Shown: in pieces, positions 56,001 to 64,000 of the stretch
Layout: the number at the start of each line of letters is the position of its first letter
How positions within the stretch are numbered: the stretch's first letter is position 1
DNA from: Glycine soja
Taxonomy: Eukaryota; Streptophyta; Magnoliopsida; Fabales; Fabaceae
Direction of reading: 5' to 3'
DNA length: 64,000 nt
Assembly (NCBI RefSeq): GCF_004193775.1
Contig: NC_041003.1
Location: forward strand, 27,591,735-27,655,734
Position numbers and translations under genes: made by a program
The notes under the pieces: model-generated
Told to the model about the DNA's origin: nothing
Database searches by the model: none
Seen by the model: only the letters and a program-made list of their open reading frames with translations

Positions 56001-56910
56001 CTAATTAGGTTAACGAATGTATTTATTAAGATTTCAATTTCTTTTTCTTTTTTTTACAATAATAAACTCAATGCGTAAATCAAATAATATAAAATCATTT
56101 TAACTTAACCAAATTAAAATCCTAAATATATAATTACTTCAAAGTTTAAAGAAAAATTTTTGTACACAATTATTTCCAATAGAGAATTTTTTTTGTACAT
56201 AATTATTTCCAACAGATCTTGCGTTCTAGACCAAAAAAAAATAAAATGTATGACAACATAATAGTATCCGACCTCCCACCAGCAGACAGACCCTTATTAT
56301 GATTTCAATTAACTTTTCTTAGGTTGGATTTGTGTACGTGTTTTCTTTATTGACTAAAGTCTAGTTTAACATAAATTTGGATAAACTAATTTTATTAAAA
56401 ATAAGAGAAAATAGTCTGTACATTATTAATAGGGTAATACAATTTTATATTATTATTTAATTATAAATTATTATTTATGATAATTTATTAATTTTTTTTA
56501 TTATTGTTTTTATAAATCACACCAACGATATAATTTGTCAGTATACAAATTTTCACACTAATAATACATAATTATTAACCTCTAAAATTAATTTAAATGA
56601 TCCATTAAAATTGGATATATTTTTAAAATAATCTTAACCATAAATTTATATTGGAATTTATTTTTTCGTTAACTGATAAAAGAAACAAGCAAAATAACTT
56701 TTGGTTGTCTTGCTTTATGAAGTTTACATTGTAAAAATGTATCATTATTGTTATTTTTATCTTGTAAGACATATAATTGTTGTTTATGTTACTTTGAGAT
56801 TTTAAAAAACTTCAACTCATGTTTTTTTTTTCATAAATTTATCACTTAATATATTATACTACCTATGACCTTTTTACAAGAAACAAGTGATATCGTAAAA
56901 TATGCTATTA
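53020..56910. other. AT-rich intergenic DNA without a recognisable gene
   Basis: The first 300 bp are probably the 3' UTR and flank of the SCL pseudogene. The remainder is AT-rich with stops in all frames. Short repeats such as CACATAAAGTATAAA at about 54830 and 54870 are seen, and MITE-like AT palindromes near 54830-55000 and 56400-56600. No coding region, tRNA or rRNA was recognised. Confidence 0.6.
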
Positions 56911-57152
56911 CTTCACTACTACAAAACCTATATACCACGACGCGCTAACAAAATCGGTTGGGAGAACCCGTATTTGAAAATAATAAAATGGCATTATCGT
57001 AATTAAATTATAAGTTTAAGGATGGTACAAAGACGGTTTTATCCGACCGTCTTTGAATGGCTATACTTTTTTTTTTCTCTTCTTATTTTATCGGGTCGCA
57101 CAGACTCTTTAATTTTTGTCTTGCTTTTTTGGCTTTCTCTCTCTGGCGGAGG

Positions 57153-57720
57153 ATGGCGTTGTTAGCACTTTCGCGCTCCCTAGCTAGATCTAGCTACTCT
57201 TCTACGCGCTCCCTCACTCTCCAAAGAGAAAACCCTAGGTCGTTGTTGCGCCGTCTCGTGTCGCTTCCACTCCCTCGTCCGCGTCTACTGCATCATCTCT
57301 AACGGCAACTGTTCCTCCTCCGTCGCCTCCGACAACTCCCGCGGCCCCTTCTGGAATCTCCTCCTAACTCCTACACCAACAACGGCCTCAAACTACGCGT
57401 CGTTTGGATCATAAGCTCCCTCATCGCCGCCTCCGCCAAACATTACTTGCTTCAACCGATAATCGTTGAGCACGCCTCCCTTGACAACTTGTTTCTCACG
57501 GACGTCGATGGCCAGAGGGTGCTTTACATGAACCGGGAGTAGTTGGAGGAGCTGAGAGTGAATCCGCTCTCGGCCTTGTCGGCGTCGACGAGGACTCTCG
57601 TTCCGGCGCTTAACATGAGGCTGTGGTATGCGCCGCACATGGAATTACCAAGTGGGGTTGTGTTGAAGGGTGCCACTCTTGTTGCTATTAGGCCCAGCAA
57701 GCTATCCCCCAATATTGAAT
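57153..57720 (+). pseudogene. Captured exon-like fragment of unknown origin in the CACTA element
   Basis: A GC-rich stretch starts with an ATG (MALLALSRSLARSSYSSTRS, which resembles an organelle-targeting start, rich in Ser/Arg/Leu). It later shows, in other frames, LIAASAKHYLLQPIIVEHAS and RVNPLSALSASTRTLVPALN followed by RLWYAPHMELPSGVVLKGAT. It reads like one or two broken exons. I do not recognise the parent gene. Confidence 0.5.
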
Positions 57721-57806
57721 TTCTGATAAGTGACTTTTTTTTACAAGCACTGATAAGTGACTATATTGTTGATCCTTTAATTTTAATTTTTAATGATTGT
57801 GTGCAG

Positions 57807-57960
57807 GCAATGAACCAGTTGAAGAGGAGGTGGACATTGTTGGTGGGGATGATCCTCCTCTTCCAAGTTACCCTCCAGCAGAGATTGAGAATGGTGGCAC
57901 CAACAAAATCAGTGAACACAATTCAAGCAACTCTAGTAGTGAATTTGGCTCTTCATCGAG
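57807..57960 (+). pseudogene. Captured exon resembling the C-terminus of a GTE/BET bromodomain protein
   Basis: After a retained splice acceptor (TGTGTGCAG|GCAATG at 57798-57812) the frame reads NEPVEEEVDIVGGDDPPLPS, then YPPAEIENGG and a Ser-rich tail (NSSNSSSEFGSSSSD). The pattern VDIVGG...YPP.EIE plus poly-Ser is what I recall from the C-terminal exon of plant GTE global transcription factors. The Ser tail then runs out of frame. Confidence 0.5.
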
Positions 57961-58519
57961 TGATTTGTGCTATTGCATACTTTTGATGTGTTTTCCCACT
58001 AAGGGATATGTCGTTTGTACTCTGATATTCATAGCCTGCATACAAAATCTTTTTGTCATTCTTATTTCTTGTAGATGGTGACCTATTCTGATACAATTCC
58101 AAATTTATATAAAATTTAAAAGTACTGAAAGGTTGGAACTGTTTAGTTACCATCTTGCTTTCACGCTCTTTCAAGAGATGATTTAGTTCATTTTACATTA
58201 TAAAGTATTTCTAACACTTTGATTTAAAATGTAATTTCTCCCACTGAGTAGTTGCCAAAAACTATTTCAATATTTTGATAATTTTTTAATAATCATTTGT
58301 TCATTTATTTGGTTGAATCCACTTACTAGATCGGGTTTCCTAACAATCAACGTAGAATCGTTAGCACTCTACATCAGATTTGGGTCGACACCTGTTGTGG
58401 AACCCAAGCCATTCTACATCGGTCGTTGAACCATCATAGTAGGACGACTATGTTTCAACATCGCTGGCTAAAAAAACCACTTTTAACCGATGTAAAAAGC
58501 CTACTTTGTAGTAGTGCTT

Positions 58520-60705
58520 GTTCTTATAAAAAGAAGAAGAAATAGTATACGATATATGATTTAATTGTGATTAAACTAATAAATCACAAATTACTATTTT
58601 AATCGGTTTATGATTCTTATAATTTTAAAATTAATATTATTTAGAACTTGAATGCCCCTCAATAAATCTTATAATTTTACAATTATTATTAAACTTGAAT
58701 TTATATAAATATCTATGCATTAATTAGGAGAGAAAAACATATAAAACAAATTATACTCATCCCTTAGTTTTTTTAATTACACGTAATATCGCTCTTTTTT
58801 TACTCCTATGCCAATCCTCCTTGTTTGAAAATATTATACTGGCACCCTTTTATATATTACATTAATCTTTCTAATTGTTTGAAAAATTATACTAACACTC
58901 CTGCAAGTGGTTGTAAACATTAAATAAAAAGAGATATTATGTATAATCCAAAAAGTCTCAAGGAGTATTAATATAATTTGTTCGAACTTATATTATGAAA
59001 AACTTCTCTATATGCCCACGCTTAATAATGTTTAGATATTTGAGAGCAAATTTTTCGAAGGTATGAAATTAATGTAGTTGCTTCTTCAATTACATGAAAG
59101 ACTGGGAAATTAACTTAGAGAAAAAAAAAACAGTTAGTCGTAAAAAAGTCATATAAACACCACCAACCGTCTAACACCAAAGGTTTTATGATCTTAACGT
59201 GAGATTCTTCTAGTTTAATTAGTGATTTTAGATTTTTTGAGTTTTGATATGCAGACGTTAAATATTTAAAAGATTTTGATATAAAATTATATTAAATATT
59301 AAAAAAAATTATTATTTATAATAGTTCTATTCAATTTGAACATGTAATTACTTTTTGGTAAAAGCTATTCATTATTTATCTAAAAAAAGATTATATATAT
59401 ATATATATATATATTATAATAAGCATGAAGTGTCCATCAATTTTAATAATAATTAATCTTTGTTAAGATTTAGGAACTTGATCACTTTTATTTGCGTTCT
59501 CAATAATCTTTATTGGAGTATATAAAAAGATTATCAATATATAGATTCAATTAATGTTTATTCAGAATTTATATATATCTATATCTATATATATGTAAAT
59601 TGGATTTTAGAATAAGACTCCTCATGTGATTTTAGTAAATATAAAAAGGGTTAAGATAGTTTTTAAATATTTTTGCATTTCTATTTTTGACGTACACACT
59701 TTTTCACATTTCATGACTTCTTTAAGAAAATATGCACAGCACGTGACATTCAAAGTTGTTCCAACTTCCAATATGCCTGATGCATGTGCATGGCTATTTA
59801 TATAAAAAGAAGAGTGTTATTTTTATTCATATTTACCTTTCGATATTTTTTTATCGTACTATTTATCTTATTTCATATTTTTTTTTCAGTTTTTTCTCAT
59901 CTTTCTTTTTTATTATAAATATTTTATGAGATAAAAGTAACGATACTCTTTATAAGAAATAATAATTGGAAGTTAGAGAACAATGTTCTTGACAATGCTA
60001 ATGTTGTTATCTTTTATTATCATAAAAAGGTAAGGGACCATGGATTCCCTCGTGTTATGACACTTTCACACCTCCAATCTAAAGATAAAGAAAAAAAATC
60101 TAAAGATAAAGAAACCATGGACCAACTTTAGGAACAATAGGTGAAAAGTTGTTGGCCAACGTGACACCATTAGTGAATACTTTTTTGTAAAACAGTCTGC
60201 GCAGATCTGTTGGAAGCAGATCATAATGTTTAATTATGAATTCTGAAAGTCCAAATTAATGATGTGGTCTTATGTTCTTATATTTTTCAATTCCTATATA
60301 GTTTTCCAGATATGTGTGGGCTTCTTAATCTCCTTTTGAGTATGTCTTCATCAGTACTAATTAAAGCGCTCATATGCCATTATCAGTCAAAATATATGTA
60401 ATATATGATTGGATAATATATGCTTTTAGTCTTTAGTCTTTGTATTTTTTATAAGAAAATGATATTTATTTAGGTATTTAATTTTGATCGATCCTGAATT
60501 TTAGAAAAAAAATATGATTTTAGTAAAGTTTGCACTGTTAGGAGAGATAAAAATCATTGCATTTTGTAAAGTTTATGAACCAAATTTAACTAAAATTTGA
60601 TAATTAAAACCAAAATTTAACTAAAATACATGAAATGAAAACATATTTTATCCTATATAATCCATTGCCGATAAAAAAAAAAGTAATGTAACATATGAGA
60701 TTAAT
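58520..60705. other. AT-rich intergenic DNA without a recognisable gene
   Basis: No open frame of note. It holds an (AT)n microsatellite and a possible small MITE near 59815-59965 (inverse AGAGTGTTA/ATACTCT-type ends, unproven). No RNA gene recognised. Confidence 0.6.
59392..59415. repeat. (AT)n microsatellite
   Basis: About twelve AT units in a row, followed by further interrupted TATATA tracts at 59570-59595. Confidence 0.9.
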
Positions 60706-60710
60706 TGACC

Positions 60711-63204
60711 TGTAACACCTCATTTTTTTAAAATAAATTAAAAAAAATTATTTAAAAATAAATAAAGTTTTAAAAAAATTGATGAGATTTTTATAATTAA
60801 ATAAATATGGAGAAATAAATTTATTAATTAAAATAATGATTTGAAGGAAAATAAAAAAGATATTTTATTTATTCAATTGATAAGAAATAAAATAAAATTT
60901 TTCTTATAAATAAATAAAAGATAGAATAAATAAAAGACAGAAAGTACCTTATAAATAAAGACATAATATGTCATTTTTTACATTCACAACACGTCTCTAC
61001 GATATCTCTTTCTCTCAAATCAAATTCGTTCTCCCTTCTTCCTTTCTCAAAACTCTCTTTTTCCACATACACTTAAATCTATCTCATTAAAATGATGCTA
61101 CCGGACTTGTTAACCGTTGGATCATTATGAAATTTGAAGGAGTTGTTAAAAAATTATTCTCTCACACACCCATCATTGGAATTTTGATATAATATATGTG
61201 GTGAAAGAAATGTCCATCGCACTGAGCTTTCTCTTTTCCCACAGACATCTAAAATCTATCCCAGTAAAACTACAATACCGGACTCTTCAACCGTTGGATT
61301 ATTGTGAACACCACCTTTGGAACCAAATTTCTCACATTCTCATCGTTGGGATTTGCAAAATAATGTTTCTGAAGAGAGAAATTAGTCTCACACATTGACA
61401 GTAAAATGAAGGCTTCAATCTCTTCTCATTCTCTCTAACGCTTGGAAACCCTAACAGAACAAACAGAGGAAAAGCTAGAGGAATCTTAGGAAACTGCTAG
61501 AGACGCCGCTCACTGTCGGACTACACACGTGAGCCCGCTTAGAGGTAAGGGATGAATTTATCGCAATTGGAGTTATAATGAACATGTGTAGGAATCCTTA
61601 GGGGATCAAATTGATATTTATTTTGGGATGTTTATTGAATTATGATTTTTTATTTATGATTATAAATACGATATTGTTGTGTTTGATGGACCAGTTGATA
61701 TCCTGATGCGAATTGGTTGATAAAATTGAGTGCTCATAGTGTTTTTGTATTTTGAACCTAAGATTTTGATTTTGATATGATTGTGTGAAATTGTTTAAGG
61801 GGTTTTACTCCCCATGTTGTGAGAAGTATTTTTGTATAAATTATTTGTACTTTGGACAAGATTTGCTAGATTGACATGATAAATTGTATTGAGATTATGA
61901 AATTGTGATTAAAACTATGCCTAAGTGATAAATTGAATATGTGATGAATTGTGAGATAGCATGCTCCTTTGAGATCTTAACATTGTTTTTGGGATTGAGT
62001 ATAAATGCAAAGTTGAACGTGTGTTGATTTGTGACATACACGTAAACATATGATGATAGATTGTGACGTTGTGATATGTTAAAATTGTAGACATATAATT
62101 TGGTTGTAATGAGTGTGTGGTTAACACTTGATGTGACCATACTTGTGTTGTGAGATGCGAATTATATAATAACTCGACTGGTGTTTACCTTGAGAAAAAT
62201 GTTAAAGGGAAAGTGTAGGATTCCTAGTTAGGAACCTAAAATGTTATATTGTAGCGCAATACGTTAAACATGTTTGAAACACGAACGTGAGGTCGTGAGT
62301 ATTGTATAATTCATAAGCACTGTCTGCGTGCAAAAATGATTTCAGGGGTTGGACTTGAATCAAGAAGGTGTGACCTTAATAGATTCTTCGGAGTCTAGGC
62401 CTTGGGGTAAAGATTGGTTTGAATGCTCCTTTAAACCTACGTTGATCCCATATGATTAGAGCATTCTTGCAAAACAGAGTAACCCTGACTGATCACCTTA
62501 TGATTTTACTTAGTGAGAGTGACATGACATACCCATTGTGTGGTGTGTCTTGTTATGTACCTCATTGACATGGTACCACATTGCATATAGGTTTGAGTCT
62601 CAGTATAATTGTTGTATAATGCTCACTAATTGTCTATTATGAAATTGATGAGTGTTATTATGTCTTGACCCGAGTGTGTGATTCATGTGTAATGTGATTG
62701 ATGATTAAAATATGAATTTTAAATGATAAAGTGATGAAGTGACGTGGATTGTATTAAGTTGAGTTATGTTATAAATACTTCTATAATTTATTTTGATCAT
62801 ATCTTTGCTTATTTGTTTGTTTTTAGAAATGTGATAACTCCCTCTGTGTGTTATTTGTGTTTGAAACATGTGATGATCTTGAATCTTGTGTTCGTAGGAG
62901 TAGATGACTAGGTGGATAACTTTAAAGAATCTCGTGCTAGAGGACGTTGGAACATAATATTATAATAGGATATGACAGTGGTGATAAGTTTTTATTTTAA
63001 TCACATGATGTTATTTTATTTTATCAAAATTTCTTTTGTAAACTTTGATGGCATTGTTTTGAGTCGTATGTTTTAATAAGTTTTATTTGACAATATTAAA
63101 ATAAATCTGAACCTTTTACCCACATAAATTTGTTTATCCGTATTTTTATATATTTTATTTATTTTATATTTATTTTATATATATGTTAAATAGAGGGTGT
63201 CACA
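60711..63204 (+). mobile_element. Solo LTR, 2,494 bp
   Basis: The segment begins TGTAACACCTCA and ends GAGGGTGTCACA, the inverted TG...CA ends common in large plant gypsy LTRs. The 5-bp TSD TGACC at 60706-60710 and 63205-63209 is perfect. No internal domain or second LTR is present. Strand is taken from the TG...CA wording and from the pyrimidine-rich, leader-like tract near 61000-61080 and is not certain. Confidence 0.85.
61070..61370. repeat. Diverged tandem duplication inside the solo LTR
   Basis: Two blocks (about 61070-61195 and 61245-61370) share AATCTATC(T/C)CA, TACCGGACT, AACCGTTGGAT and TCATTGG/TCGTTGGGATTT in the same order. The GTTGGATCATTATGA/GTTGGATTATTGTGA word is typical of repeats in legume gypsy LTRs. 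Confidence 0.7.
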
Positions 63205-63209
63205 TGACC

Positions 63210-63929
63210 TGTTTTAGTTGTTTCAATTATAACTTGGATTATAACCGGAATGAAGAACAAAAAAGAAATTATTTGAATTTTAGTTTTGTTCTCTTTTCAA
63301 TTTCAATATCTAAGCAAGCAAAACCTGCAATAAAACAAGACTGTTAATTTGTACAGGTTGAGGACGGATTATTGTACGAAATAATGTGATATCAACTTCA
63401 TACCATCATGTAGATTTAAATATAATTTAATTAAAATACGTCGACAGTTATTTTGGTATTGTCATTTAAGTATAGATAGCATGCATGATAAGATTATTTA
63501 TATTTATAATAACTAGTTGAAGAACAGTGAAGAACAGTGCCTTGTGTTTTAAGTGTGTATTTTTTCTTTCTGAGTTAGATATAATTATAATAATTATCAT
63601 GTTGAAAAAAGTTATAAGATAATAACTATTTGTAATTGTGAGTAATTTTTAAAAAGTAGTTAAATCATAAATTAGGAATAATAAATATATACAATGAGAT
63701 AATTATTTTTATTAATAGTTATAGATCAGTTTAAAAATACATGCCCGTAAAAACTTTAAAAATCACATTTAAAACAATTTCTATTTAATTAAAAAAATAC
63801 AAAAATCTTTGCACTATCAATTCATAAACTCATGATTATATTATTGATTCTACTTTTACTAAGAAATCAAAAGTTAAGGTTAAAAAGTGGTGGATTACTT
63901 ACAAGATTAATTAGTTGTTCACTTCTCAT
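63210..63929. other. AT-rich intergenic DNA, nothing recognised
   Basis: No open frame, RNA gene or clear repeat was seen. The only small feature is a direct duplication GAAGAACAGT at 63519-63538. Confidence 0.6.
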
Positions 63930-64000
63930 TAGGGGTGGGAATAGGTCAGACCAGATCAGGCTTTAAAAGGCCTGAGCCTAGCCTACGATGAATCTTTGAG
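63930..64000. mobile_element. Possible terminus of a hAT-type element, cut by the window edge
   Basis: TAGGGGTGGGAATAGGTCAG, then GGCTTTAAAAGGCCTGAGCC, matches a terminus I associate with plant hAT-like repeats. The other end lies outside, so neither TSD nor class can be confirmed. Confidence 0.4.

Larger units (their letters stand above)
56914..58516. mobile_element. Non-autonomous CACTA (En/Spm) element carrying gene fragments (1,603 bp)
   Basis: The left end CACTACTACAAAA and right end CTTTGTAGTAGTG are inverted repeats. The 3-bp TSD CTT is at 56911-56913 and 58517-58519. Subterminal words repeat (CGACCGTC, TCGGTTG). No transposase. GC-rich coding-like DNA between 57140 and 57960 is unlike the flanks and looks captured. 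Confidence 0.9.

Noticed and set aside
54820..56600. AT-rich near-palindromes at about 54830-55000 and 56400-56600 as MITEs
   Set aside because: No clear TIR pair with TSD could be fixed by eye in such AT-rich DNA.
57057..57302. Open frame starting upstream of the MALLALSRS segment as a real gene
   Set aside because: It begins in CACTA subterminal DNA, breaks at 57300, and the continuation lies in other frames. It is treated as captured exon debris.

Overview
The window looks like nuclear DNA of a dicot plant. The gene families, splice signals and transposon families point to a legume, with Glycine the best guess. That is inference from recognised protein and repeat families, not from a database search. 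There is no bacterial or phage content.

Region 1 (about 74-39660, minus strand) is one very large gene. It encodes RRP5 (human PDCD11), the ribosome-biogenesis factor with many S1 RNA-binding repeats followed by HAT/TPR repeats. I could place 38 exons from the ATG at 39548 to the left edge of the window. They give an uninterrupted frame of 1,851 codons, and every exon phase agrees with the next. The last C-terminal exon(s) lie outside the window. The coding sequence is 5.55 kb spread over 39.5 kb because the introns hold a nest of transposons: two Ty1/copia elements (4540-10127 and 27243-34142), three LINE copies, two TRIMs, solo LTRs, a Stowaway MITE, a 73-bp SINE remnant and three related non-autonomous hAT elements. 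Several sit inside one another. Target-site duplications (TSDs) for many of them can be read directly.

Region 2 (39664-44970) starts about 115 bp upstream of the RRP5 ATG. It holds a decayed Mutator-like element (transposase plus OTU-like domain, minus strand) with a foldback left arm, then a second long-inverted-repeat element.

Region 3 (about 45000-53200, plus strand) is an SC35-like SR splicing-factor gene (SCL30A/SCL33 type) that has become a pseudogene. It has a frameshift in exon 1, a probable lost acceptor, and a 5.3-kb Ty3/gypsy element (47654-52971) inserted in the last exon. The SR frame resumes after the 5-bp TSD.

Region 4 (53020-64000) is AT-rich and without a recognisable functional gene. 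It contains a CACTA element carrying gene fragments (56914-58516), a 2.5-kb solo LTR with a 5-bp TSD (60711-63204) and the first bases of what may be another hAT element at the right edge.

I found no undescribed biochemical system. What is unusual is the architecture: an essential-type gene whose reading frame survives about a dozen intronic insertions, one of them ending only 26 bp before a splice acceptor, two GC-AG introns, and several layers of datable nested insertions.
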